Source: Thermopolyspora sp040678635
GTDB taxonomy: Bacteria > Actinomycetota > Actinomycetes > Streptosporangiales > Streptosporangiaceae
Direction of reading: 5' to 3'
Assembly (NCBI RefSeq): GCF_040678635.1
Contig: NZ_JBFATZ010000001.1
Span: 778,837 to 842,836 of the forward strand
Length of the DNA stretch: 64,000 nt
Position 1 is the stretch's first letter; each line of letters begins with the position of its first letter. Under the pieces are notes generated by a model, which did no database searches, was not told where the DNA came from, and was given only the letters and a program-made list of their open reading frames with translations. Positions 41,069 through 49,084 of this stretch are shown here, piece by piece. Made by a program: the position numbers and the translations under genes.

Positions 41069-41152
41069 CAGTCAACATAGACTGCTAAATGCGCGATTGT
41101 CACCCATTGCATCGGGGTTCGTCGGCACTTTAACGTGAGTCACAGCTGACTG
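41069..41152. promoter_or_regulatory. divergent maoC/thiolase promoters with operators 5 and 6
   Basis: For the minus-strand operon, GTGACA (41103-41098), an 18-bp spacer and TATGTT (41079-41074) form the promoter, and operator 5 (CAGTCA-ACAT-AGACTG, 41069-41084) covers its -10. For the thiolase, TTGCAT (41107-41112) with TTTAAC (41129-41134) is plausible, and operator 6 (GAGTCA-CAGC-TGACTG, 41137-41152) covers the predicted start. Both directions would be controlled together. Confidence 0.7.
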
Positions 41153-41175
41153 TTCACGGCTCGAGGAGGGCTTTG

Positions 41176-42360
41176 ATGAATGCGGACGTGCGTGTCGCCG
41201 GCGTCGGGATGGTTCCGTTCGCCACGCCGAGCGCCGGCAAGCGCTACGAGGACCTGGCCGGGGACGCGATCCGGGCCGCGCTGTCGGACGCCGGGCTGAC
41301 CCTCGACGACGTCGGCCAGGCCTTCGCCTCGTACGTCTACGGCGACTCGACCTGCGGCCAGGCGGCGCTGTACGGGGTCGGCATGACCGGCGTCCCCGTC
41401 GTCAACGTGAACAACAACTGCGCCAGCGGCTCGTCGGCGCTGTGGCTGGCCCGCCAGGCCGTCGCCGGCGGCGAGGCCGACGTGGCGCTCGCGTTCGGCT
41501 TCGAGCAGATGCGGCTCGGCGCCCTCGTCGAGCACTGGACCGACCGGCTCGGCCCCGCCGCCCGCTACCTGGACCGCCACGACGACCTGTACGGCCTCGA
41601 GGACGGCGTGCCGCAGGCCGCCCAGCTCTTCGGCGGGGCCGGCAGGGCGTACATGGAGGAGTTCGGCATCTCGGCCGAGGTCTTCGGCCGGATCTCGGTC
41701 AAGGCGCGCCGGCACGCCGCCGGCAACCCGTACGCCGTCTTCCGCGACCCGCTCACCCTCGAGGAGGTCATGGCCTCCCCGCACATCTACGGCCCGCTGA
41801 CCCGCCTGCAGTGCTGCCCGCCGACCAGCGGCGCCGCGGCCGTCGTCCTCGTCGGCGCCGAGTACGCGCGGCGGCGGGGCCTGCCCGCGGGCGTCCGCAT
41901 CGCCGGTCAGGCCCTCACCACCGACCGCCCGTCCAGCTTCGAGGGCGACATGCGCCAGGCCGTCGGGTACGACCTCGCCGTCGAGGCCGCGGCCTTGGCC
42001 TACGAGCGGGCGGGCATCGGCCCCGAGGACATCCCCGTGGTCGAACTGCACGACTGCTTCACCGCCAACGAGTTGATCACGTACGAGGCGCTGGGCCTCA
42101 CCCCCGTCGGCACCGCCGAGAAGTTCATCATGGACGGCGACAACACCTACGGCGGACGGGTGGTCACCAACCCGTCGGGGGGCCTGCTGTCCAAGGGGCA
42201 CCCGCTCGGCGCCACCGGCCTCGCCCAGTGCGCCGAGCTCACCTGGCAACTGCGCGGCACGGCGGGCCCGCGCCAGGTCGAGGGCGCCCGGACCGCCCTG
42301 CAGCACAATGTGGGCATCGGCTCCGCCTGCGTGGTCACGGTCTACCAGTCCGTCGACTGA
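41176..42360 (+). CDS. SCP2/lipid-transfer-type thiolase family protein
   Basis: A 394-residue thiolase-fold protein. The nucleophile segment NNNCASGSSALWLARQAV, the HDCFTANELITYEALGL motif and GGLLSKGHPLGATGLAQ match sterol-carrier-protein-type thiolases rather than classical FadA. Such enzymes cleave 3-ketoacyl-CoA or, with a DUF35 partner, act as retro-aldolases on side chains; no DUF35 gene is adjacent. The ATG at 41176 has GGAGGG at a suitable distance, and a TTG three bases earlier is not needed. It is divergent from the MaoC operon, with operator 6 at its promoter. Confidence 0.88.
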   Translation: MNADVRVAGVGMVPFATPSAGKRYEDLAGDAIRAALSDAGLTLDDVGQAFASYVYGDSTCGQAALYGVGMTGVPVVNVNNNCASGSSALWLARQAVAGGEADVALAFGFEQMRLGALVEHWTDRLGPAARYLDRHDDLYGLEDGVPQAAQLFGGAGRAYMEEFGISAEVFGRISVKARRHAAGNPYAVFRDPLTLEEVMASPHIYGPLTRLQCCPPTSGAAAVVLVGAEYARRRGLPAGVRIAGQALTTDRPSSFEGDMRQAVGYDLAVEAAALAYERAGIGPEDIPVVELHDCFTANELITYEALGLTPVGTAEKFIMDGDNTYGGRVVTNPSGGLLSKGHPLGATGLAQCAELTWQLRGTAGPRQVEGARTALQHNVGIGSACVVTVYQSVD

Positions 42361-42394
42361 TCGCGGCCCGTACGCAGAGGAAAGGTGAGGCGAA

Positions 42395-44050
42395 GTGACA
42401 TCCAGCAGCGGAACCGCCGACGGCGACGAGCCGGTGAACCGGCCCGCACCGACCGACGCGCCCGGCACACCCACCACGTTCGGCTCCACCACGTTCGGCT
42501 CCACCACGTTCGGCTCCACCACGTTCGGCTCCACCACGTTCGGCGCGGCCATCCGGGACCTCGCCGAGCGGGATCCGGACCGCCCGGCCGTCACGTGCGA
42601 CGGCCGTACGATCACCCGTGCCGAACTGGACCGGCGGAGCGACCGGCTCGCCCGCGCCTTCGCCCGCGCGGGCGTCGGCCTCGGCGACCACGTCAGCATC
42701 GTCCTCGACAACGGCCCGGAATTCGTCGTCGCCGCGTTCGCCGCCTGGAAGCTCGGCGCCGTCCCTCAGCCGCTGTCGGCCCGGATGCCGCCCGCCGAAC
42801 TCGACGCCGTCCTGGACGTCGTCAAGCCCGCCGGCGTCGTCGGGGCCGGGCGGGCAACGCGGTTCCCCGCGCTGCCCGCAGACGGGGACGACATGCACGA
42901 CATGCACGACATGCACGACATGGACGACATGGACGACACGGAAGACGAGGACGACGCCCCACTGCCCCCGGCCGTGTCGCCGGCCTGGAAGGCCACCACG
43001 TCCGGAGGCAGCACCGGCCGCCCCAAGGTGATCGTGACCGACACCCCGGCGCTGGTGGAGAACGTCACCCCGCTCGCCCTCCTCGTCGGGATGCCGCGCG
43101 ACGGCACCGCCGTCGTCCCCGGCCCGCTGCACCACAACGCCCCGTTCCTGTTCAGCACGCTGGCCCTGCTGCTCGGCTGCCACGTGGTGCTGCAGGGCAG
43201 ATTCGACGCCGAGCGGGTGCTCCGCGACATCGACGAGCACAGGGCGGGCTGGCTCTACGTCGTGCCGACGATGATGCAGCGCATCTGGCGCCTCGGCCCT
43301 GAGACCCGCGACCGCTACGACCTGTCCTTCCTGCGCCGGGTCGTCCACATGGCCGCGCCGTGCCCCCCGTGGCTCAAACGCGAGTGGATCGGCTGGCTCG
43401 GCGCGGAACGCGTCATCGAGGTCTACTCGGCGACCGAGGGAATCGCCGCGACCGCCATCGACGGCGCCGAATGGCTCACCCGCCCCGGCTCGGTGGGCCG
43501 CCCCGTCCTCGGCGAGATCACGATCCTCGATCTCGACGGGCGCGAACTGCCGCCCGGCGAGGTGGGCCATGTGTGGCTGCGCCGCGGCCCCGGGGCGCAA
43601 CCCGGGTACCACTACGTCGGCGCGCGGCCGAGGACCCGCGAGGGCGGCTGGGAGTGCTACGGCGACCTTGGCTACGTCGACGCCGACGGCTACCTGTTCC
43701 TCACCGACCGGGACAGCGACATGATCCTCGTCGGCGGGGCCAACGTCTACCCCGCCGAGATCGAGGCCGCGCTCGGCGAGCACCCGGCGGTGCTGGACTC
43801 GTGCGTCATCGGAATGCCGCACGAGGACCTCGGCGCGGTGCCGTATGCCATCGTGCAGACCACGGCCGCCGTGACGTCCGGCGAACTGGAGGCGTTCCTA
43901 CGCGACCGGCTCTCGCCGTACAAGCTCCCCAGAACATTCGAGTTCACCGCCGGTCCGCTCCGGGACGACGCGGGAAAGGTCAGGCGATCCGCCCTGCGCG
44001 CCGCGCGTCTCCCCGGCGTCGGCCCCCACCCGCCGAGCCCGGGGGCGTGA
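42395..44050 (+). CDS. acyl-CoA ligase, AMP-binding superfamily, with two repeat insertions
   Basis: A 551-residue ANL-family ligase. The P-loop (TSGGSTGRPK), the A5 motif (VYSATEG), the hinge region (YGDLGYVDADGYLFLTDRDSDMI) and the terminal catalytic Lys (DDAGKVRRS) are present, so the enzyme should make an acyl-CoA through an acyl-adenylate. Residues ~27-50 are FGSTT repeats (15-bp unit) and ~168-184 an Asp/Met/His-rich MHD repeat (9-bp unit), the latter just before the P-loop. It lies 34 bp after the thiolase gene and probably supplies the CoA thioester to this locus. The acid is unknown. Confidence 0.87.
   Translation: MTSSSGTADGDEPVNRPAPTDAPGTPTTFGSTTFGSTTFGSTTFGSTTFGAAIRDLAERDPDRPAVTCDGRTITRAELDRRSDRLARAFARAGVGLGDHVSIVLDNGPEFVVAAFAAWKLGAVPQPLSARMPPAELDAVLDVVKPAGVVGAGRATRFPALPADGDDMHDMHDMHDMDDMDDTEDEDDAPLPPAVSPAWKATTSGGSTGRPKVIVTDTPALVENVTPLALLVGMPRDGTAVVPGPLHHNAPFLFSTLALLLGCHVVLQGRFDAERVLRDIDEHRAGWLYVVPTMMQRIWRLGPETRDRYDLSFLRRVVHMAAPCPPWLKREWIGWLGAERVIEVYSATEGIAATAIDGAEWLTRPGSVGRPVLGEITILDLDGRELPPGEVGHVWLRRGPGAQPGYHYVGARPRTREGGWECYGDLGYVDADGYLFLTDRDSDMILVGGANVYPAEIEAALGEHPAVLDSCVIGMPHEDLGAVPYAIVQTTAAVTSGELEAFLRDRLSPYKLPRTFEFTAGPLRDDAGKVRRSALRAARLPGVGPHPPSPGA
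42473..42544. repeat. 15-bp coding tandem repeat in the acyl-CoA ligase gene
   Basis: ACCACGTTCGGCTCC is repeated almost five times with no substitutions, indicating very recent expansion. Confidence 0.88.
42890..42936. repeat. 9-bp coding tandem repeat in the acyl-CoA ligase gene
   Basis: GACATGCAC three times followed by two GACATGGAC units encodes an MHD/MDD run before the P-loop. Confidence 0.85.
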
Positions 44051-44094
44051 CAACTCGTCGGTGTGGTCGATGGGCCGTGTCCCGACCTCGTCCG

Positions 44095-44185
44095 TCAGTG
44101 GCCCACGGCGTAGCCCTGCGCGCCGCGCGGGTTGGCCGCGGCGCGCAACACGCCCGTGGCCGGATCGCGGCTCACCGACGTGAAG
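44095..44185 (-). pseudogene. C-terminal remnant of a gamma-glutamyltransferase gene
   Basis: On the minus strand FTSVSRDPATGVLRAAANPRGAQGYAVGH followed by TGA at 44095 matches the conserved end of gamma-glutamyltransferases. Nothing upstream in this frame belongs to that enzyme; at about 44185 the sequence passes into a LysR-type fragment. Confidence 0.6.
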
Positions 44186-44475
44186 GTACGCCTGGACGTC
44201 GCCGGGTCGAACGGCCTCGCTGGCGAACACGCGCTCGACCTCGTTCAGCGCGTGCGCGGTGCGGAGCCGCAGGGCCTGGGCGAGCGGGCTCAACTCGGAG
44301 GTGTTGCCCGAACGGACGAGCAGCGGATCGTTGAAGTGCCGCCGCAACCGGGCGAGCGCGCCCGACAGGGCGGGCTGGGACAGGCCCAGGCGAGCGCCGC
44401 GCGCGTCGCCGACCGCTCCTCCAGCAGCACGTCCAGCGACACCAGGAGGTTCAGGTCCAGGTTCGGCAGCTTCAC
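44180..44475 (-). pseudogene. LysR-family regulator, frameshifted and truncated
   Basis: A GTG at 44475 with GGAGG upstream begins MKLPNLDLNLLVSLDVLLEERSATRAA. The rest of the winged helix (RLGLSQPALSGALARLRRHFNDPLLVR) is in another frame because of a two-base shift near 44395. The linker helix continues to DVQAY and then the sequence joins the gamma-glutamyltransferase remnant, so the whole effector domain (~200 residues) is missing. Two lesions make it non-functional. Confidence 0.75.
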
Positions 44476-44672
44476 CGCGGCCTCCACATCGCGCTGCCTG
44501 ATGTGGGCATCAGCGGGTTCAGCGTAGCCGATGACGGTGATCTGGCCGGTGACGGCCATCGGCGCCGCGACGAGGGGGACCGCCGCCCTCACACCGGCCA
44601 TCGACCGCAGTGATGGAAGGTATACAAAGATTCGGGCTTCCGATCGAGGCGCGGGGGCACGAGGGTGGACGC

Positions 44673-45605
44673 ATGAGTGACCATGGTGTCGGCGACCCGC
44701 GGATCGAGGACCTCGGCGGCGGCCTCTACGCGTACGTGCAGCCCGACGGCGGCTGGATGATCAACAACACCGGGATGCTCGTCGGGCGGTCGGGGACGGT
44801 CGCCGTCGACACCTCCTCGACGGAGCGACGCACCCGCGCGTTCGCCGCCGCCATCCGTGCCGTCTCGCCGGGGCCGGTGCACACCCTCGTCAACACGCAC
44901 AGCCACCCCGATCACACGGCCGGCAACGGCCTGCTGCCCGGGGTCACGATCGTCGCGCACGAGGACACCCGGGCGGAGGTGCTGGCCATGGCCGCCATGC
45001 CGCCGCTCACCGGGATCTTCGAGCCGATCGACGAGGGCTCGCTGCCGCCGGCGCCCCCGTTCCTGACCTACCGCGAGGGCGTGACGCTGTGGGTCGACGA
45101 CCTGCGCTGCGAGGTCCGCCACGTGGGCACCCCGGCGCACACCACGAACGACTCGATCGTCTGGGTGCCGGACCGCTCCGTCCTGTTCGCCGGCGATCTG
45201 GTCTTCTCGGGCGGCGGAACCCCCTTCCTCCTCTCCGGTTCGGTCGCGGGCTCGATCACGGTCCTCGAAAACGTGATCGCCGGCCTCGGCGCCACCACGA
45301 TCGTGCCCGGCCACGGCCCGGTATGCGGACCCGAGGTCATCGACGACACGCTGGGATACCTGCGTTTCGTCCAGCAGGTCGCGAAGCAGGGCGTCGCGGC
45401 GGGTCTCACGCCGCTCGAAGCCGCCCGGGAGTGCGACCTCGGCGAGTACGCCGACTGGCTCGACAGCGAGCGCATCGTCGGCAACCTGCACCGCGCCTAC
45501 GCCGAGGAGAACGGCGCGGCGCCGGGCGCCCGAATCGACATCCCGGCGGCGTTCCGCGACATGGTCGCCTACAACGGCGGCCGCCCGCTGACCTGCCGGG
45601 CCTGA
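44673..45605 (+). CDS. MBL-fold metallo-hydrolase
   Basis: A 310-residue metallo-beta-lactamase-fold protein. The metal-binding motif THSHPDHT is at about 75-82, with further ligands in GTPAHTTNDS, LFAGDLVFSGG and PGHGPV. The layout with a C-terminal helical region (~225-300) resembles proteins annotated as cyclase/MBL hydrolases acting on organic acids or thioesters rather than true beta-lactamases. Start ATG 44673 has GAGGGTGG upstream. It follows the acyl-CoA ligase and two pseudogene remnants on the same strand as the thiolase operon but has no operator of that regulon. Confidence 0.82.
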   Translation: MSDHGVGDPRIEDLGGGLYAYVQPDGGWMINNTGMLVGRSGTVAVDTSSTERRTRAFAAAIRAVSPGPVHTLVNTHSHPDHTAGNGLLPGVTIVAHEDTRAEVLAMAAMPPLTGIFEPIDEGSLPPAPPFLTYREGVTLWVDDLRCEVRHVGTPAHTTNDSIVWVPDRSVLFAGDLVFSGGGTPFLLSGSVAGSITVLENVIAGLGATTIVPGHGPVCGPEVIDDTLGYLRFVQQVAKQGVAAGLTPLEAARECDLGEYADWLDSERIVGNLHRAYAEENGAAPGARIDIPAAFRDMVAYNGGRPLTCRA

Positions 45606-45671
45606 CGAGCGAGCGCCGCGGAGCCGCGCCCGCCGCTCACCGGGTGATCCTGCTTCCGTGGCTTCCCGGGA

Positions 45672-45980
45672 TCAGCCGCGTCTCTGGATCTGAACGTAGA
45701 GGATCTCGTGCGGCGTGATGCCCGTGGACGAGACGGTTCCGACGGGCTGCCACGGGCCGTAGATCGGGATCTGCCCGACCTCCGGCAGGAAGTGGCGCTG
45801 CATCACGAAGATCCGGTGCTCGCCGGTCCCGGAGGCGCAGAAGCTGGACGCCGTCAGGTTGGCGATCGTATAGCTGCAGTCCTGCGGCGCCGCCGAGGCG
45901 CCGGAGGCCGTGCCGAGCACCAGCGTGGCGGCCAGTAACACGGTGGAAGAGGCGGCGGTGACCCTGCGTTTGGCGTTCAT
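45672..45980 (-). CDS. small secreted protein of unknown function
   Basis: A 102-residue protein with a Sec signal peptide ending GASA-A (about residue 30), then ~72 mature residues containing two Cys (QDCSYTI and SFCASG). A likely disulphide, WQPVGTVSSTGITP and a compact beta-rich composition suggest a small stable extracellular domain. GGGAG precedes the ATG at 45980. I do not recognise the family. It converges on the MBL gene, and its 3' side carries one copy of a dispersed intergenic repeat. Confidence 0.72.
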   Translation of the reverse strand: MNAKRRVTAASSTVLLAATLVLGTASGASAAPQDCSYTIANLTASSFCASGTGEHRIFVMQRHFLPEVGQIPIYGPWQPVGTVSSTGITPHEILYVQIQRRG

Positions 45981-46237
45981 GCGTGCTCCCGAACTGTCGA
46001 TGAGCCGGTCTATGAGTTCATGCCGTAGTTGACCCGTCGCGGTGCTTCCTGGCAGCGAAATGACTGGTGAGGAGATTCTTGAATAGGAAACTTTCTTAAA
46101 GATAAGCGTGCCGGTGGGTGCGGTCAATAGGCGTCTCGCCGAGGGTCCGTGGAGGCGCTCCAACGACTCCGCCCGGCCGCCGGGGCCGCCGTCTCCCGGC
46201 GGGGCGCGCGGCGTGACCGGGCGGGGGACCAGGTGCC

Positions 46238-46768
46238 CTACCGCCGTTCGTAGATCTCCTGGATCTTCACGATCTCACCCCGATAGACCGTGATCATCGC
46301 CGGCCGCTCGCCCGCCCTGAGATGGGCGAGCAGGGCACTCTTCCCGCACTTCTTGGTGCCCAGGCCGCGGCTGTCGACCGTCACCTTCGTCGAATCGCAG
46401 TCCCGCGCGCTGTACAGCACCGCCTTGGGCGAGACACGGGACGAGTAGCGCATCACGTCGTACTCCCCAGGGGCGACGAATGCCTTCGTACGCTTGACCC
46501 ATTTGATCGGCGCGTACTCGGCGGTGTGCTCCTTGGCGTCGTAGGCGTACACCCACCCCCGCAGGATGCCGTCGTGGCGCGGCCGGATCCGCTTGCTGAA
46601 GTCGTGCTGCGGATCCTTCTGGAACGTCGTCCCGTACGGCTCCGGCATCGGAAAGCGCGGCCTCGAAGCGCTGTCGGCCACGGCTCCCGCACCCATGAGC
46701 GCCACCATGCCAACGGCGGCGGCCCCCGCCGCGACCGTTCCGACGGCACGCCGAAGAGAGCTCTTCAC
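46238..46768 (-). CDS. secreted protein of unknown function
   Basis: A 176-residue protein starting at GTG 46768 after a GGGGGGG ribosome site. The signal peptide (RRAVGTVAAGAAAVGMVALMGAGAVA) is followed by ~145 mature residues rich in Lys, Arg and Tyr, with two Cys (ARDCDST and TKKCGKS) likely to be disulphide-linked. No family is recognised. The same 5' region contains a dispersed repeat that also precedes the emfourin-like gene. Confidence 0.72.
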   Translation of the reverse strand: MKSSLRRAVGTVAAGAAAVGMVALMGAGAVADSASRPRFPMPEPYGTTFQKDPQHDFSKRIRPRHDGILRGWVYAYDAKEHTAEYAPIKWVKRTKAFVAPGEYDVMRYSSRVSPKAVLYSARDCDSTKVTVDSRGLGTKKCGKSALLAHLRAGERPAMITVYRGEIVKIQEIYERR

Positions 46769-46834
46769 CGGATTCCCCCCCTAGGGTCGAACGCCCGGAT
46801 ACCTCTGTGATCATCCGCGGCATCTCACCCCATT

Positions 46835-46878
46835 TAGACCGAGCCAACCGGCGAAAGGTTCGCCCCCCGGCGTCTCGG
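46835..46878. repeat. dispersed intergenic repeat, right-half copy
   Basis: TAGACC-GAGCCAACCGGCGAAAG...CGTCTCG aligns with 31167-31207. It lies 67 bp upstream of the secreted-protein gene and downstream of the radical SAM gene. Confidence 0.65.
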
Positions 46879-46955
46879 GATCATCACACGGCGCCGACAA
46901 CCCGCGTCCGGCCTCGACCCGCGGGACGCGGCGCACGGATCCGATCCACGGCCGA

Positions 46956-48815
46956 TCAGTGACGCGCCCGCTCGTCCAGGGTGACCAGGCTGAAGACGGT
47001 GTCGTCCTCCTCCAGGAGCCATTTCCGGTCGGCGAACTCGGTCAGCATCGCTTCCACCCGTACGGCGGGCAGGCCTTGGTCGGCCGGGATCCTGTCGCGC
47101 CGTACGGGCGACGCCAACCGTCGTAGCAGCGTCTCGCCGTCGGGCTCGACCGGCGTCCACCGGGGGGTGCCGAGCCGGGTGTCGAGGACGCCGAGGTCCC
47201 CCGACGCGTCCTTCATGAGCACGAGCCGGGGCGGCGTGCCATCCTTCCAGGCGTCCCGCCAGGCATCGGTCAGCGCCTTCAGCCGCCACAGCCATTCGAT
47301 GGACTGGGTCTGGTACGGCGCCAGGTTCTCGTCCGCGAAGAAATAGGCGAGATCGAAGATCTGCTCCTCGGGCACCACCGGGTAGACCAACCGGTAGAAG
47401 TCCAGCGGCCGGAGATCGAGTCCGTACTCGTGCCGCTTGGTGAAATAGGGGCTGTACCTGTCGAAGCGGACCAGGAACGTGTCCTCGGGCGGCGGCAGGT
47501 GGACCAGGTTGGGCAGGTCGGTCTCGTATTTCTGGTACACGCTCGCCTCCTCGCCGGGGAAGCCTATGAGCAGGTTCCACAGCGGCTGGATGCCGTACCG
47601 CAGGCACTTCTGCAGGAACTGCAGGTTGAGGAAGACCGTCGTGCCCTTGGCCATGAGCTGAAGGGTCGAGGTCGCCAGCGCCTCGATTCCGGGTTGCACC
47701 ACGCTCACCCCGGCCTCCGCCATCGTCCGCATGTCGCGGTCGGCGACCGGCACCTTCACCTCGTAGAACAGCGACGCCCCGGCCGGCGGCTTCATCTTCG
47801 GAAAGACGTCACGGGCGTAGTTGCGCGGCATGATGTTGTCCGTCCCGTGGAACGTGCGGCACCATGGCGCAAAGTCGAACAACCATTCGAACTGCTGCAG
47901 CGCCTTCTCCGGCGACATCGTGCGGTACCCCATGTCCAGGCCGTTGAGCCCGCAGAACGTGCAGTGCGACCGTTCTCCCCACCAGCACCCGCGCGAGGTC
48001 TCGAAGTAGAGGATCGGCTCGGCCTCCCCGGCGTCGGCGCGCAGGGCCTCCTGAGCCTGGGAGAACGTGTCGACGAAGCCCTGGTAGTCGGGATGGATGT
48101 AGTCGTCGATGTCTCGGTCCCGGCCGACGGCGCGACGAAAGCGGGGAATCTTCACATTCCGTTTCGACATGATCCCGGGAATCCTGTCGGCGAGATCAAG
48201 CCTGCCCTCTAGCACGCACCTGACGAAGCCGGGGAACGTGTGCAGGGACGGCCCGGAGAACACGTAGTCGAGTGCCGCGACGTTCTCGGCCAGCACCGCG
48301 CCCATGGGAGCCTCGCAGTTGGCCCCGCCGATCACGGTGACGACCTCCGGGTTGCGCTCCTTGACCAGTCGCGCCAGCGCGAAGGCGGGAAGGTTCTGCG
48401 CGAACATGGAAGTGAATCCCACGATATCGCTGTCGGCGAGACGGTATTTTGTGATGATGTCGTCGCAGAAGTCTCGCAATCGCTCCCGAATATGCAGCAC
48501 ACGCGCCCGGAAATCTGACGCCCCCTCGTCGCAGAAGTAACGTCGGAAGTATTCCGTGGCGTTGTCCGGGGTGTCCGGGAAGGCCATCTGCCGGAACAGC
48601 CACTCACCGACGCCCGTGGTCAGGTAGTCCGCATTGCTCGCGAATCGGCGGTACTCCGCGGCCCCGATGAGGAGTGCGAGATCTATGTTGGGGTAGACCA
48701 CCTCGACTTCGACCGAATCGCCGAACTCCCGTTTCGTGTGCGCCGCGATCTGGCTCAACGCCACCGACGGCCGGTCCCAGTCCGCGAATGGCGTGTTGAC
48801 GAGGGCGACCCGCAT
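46956..48815 (-). CDS. B12-binding radical SAM enzyme of the RiPP-maturation type
   Basis: A 619-residue protein. An N-terminal cobalamin-binding-like domain (~1-230) precedes a radical SAM domain with the spaced motif RGCWWGERSHCTFCGLNG (Cx7Cx2C), characteristic of the group annotated as RiPP maturation radical SAM protein 1/C-methyltransferases. The remaining domain includes the IGFPGE segment common to B12 radical SAM enzymes. AAAGGTGG precedes the ATG. It is the last gene on this side of an NRPS-type cluster. No classical precursor peptide is obvious; a 31-codon frame directly upstream is a weak candidate. It may C-methylate the cluster product instead, which would be a different use of this family. 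Confidence 0.8.
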   Translation of the reverse strand: MRVALVNTPFADWDRPSVALSQIAAHTKREFGDSVEVEVVYPNIDLALLIGAAEYRRFASNADYLTTGVGEWLFRQMAFPDTPDNATEYFRRYFCDEGASDFRARVLHIRERLRDFCDDIITKYRLADSDIVGFTSMFAQNLPAFALARLVKERNPEVVTVIGGANCEAPMGAVLAENVAALDYVFSGPSLHTFPGFVRCVLEGRLDLADRIPGIMSKRNVKIPRFRRAVGRDRDIDDYIHPDYQGFVDTFSQAQEALRADAGEAEPILYFETSRGCWWGERSHCTFCGLNGLDMGYRTMSPEKALQQFEWLFDFAPWCRTFHGTDNIMPRNYARDVFPKMKPPAGASLFYEVKVPVADRDMRTMAEAGVSVVQPGIEALATSTLQLMAKGTTVFLNLQFLQKCLRYGIQPLWNLLIGFPGEEASVYQKYETDLPNLVHLPPPEDTFLVRFDRYSPYFTKRHEYGLDLRPLDFYRLVYPVVPEEQIFDLAYFFADENLAPYQTQSIEWLWRLKALTDAWRDAWKDGTPPRLVLMKDASGDLGVLDTRLGTPRWTPVEPDGETLLRRLASPVRRDRIPADQGLPAVRVEAMLTEFADRKWLLEEDDTVFSLVTLDERARH

Positions 48816-49084
48816 CGCGCCACCTTTCTCATGAGAGGCCTGCCGACGGGTTCGGAAACAGGCGACCCCGACGATTTAAGCCTCGCAGATGCCCCATACT
48901 CCGGCAAGATCGGCATCCGGCCATAGGTCGGAAATTCTCCCCGTAAACGGGCTTCCCGCAATTTACCGGTGATTCACAAGGATGAGGCCGTGTGTTGCCG
49001 GCGATGTCCGGTCGACCGGACGGGCACTGCGCGGCCTGCGCGCCCGCCCCGCTCCGGGGGTGCGCGGCCTGGCGGACGCCCGGC

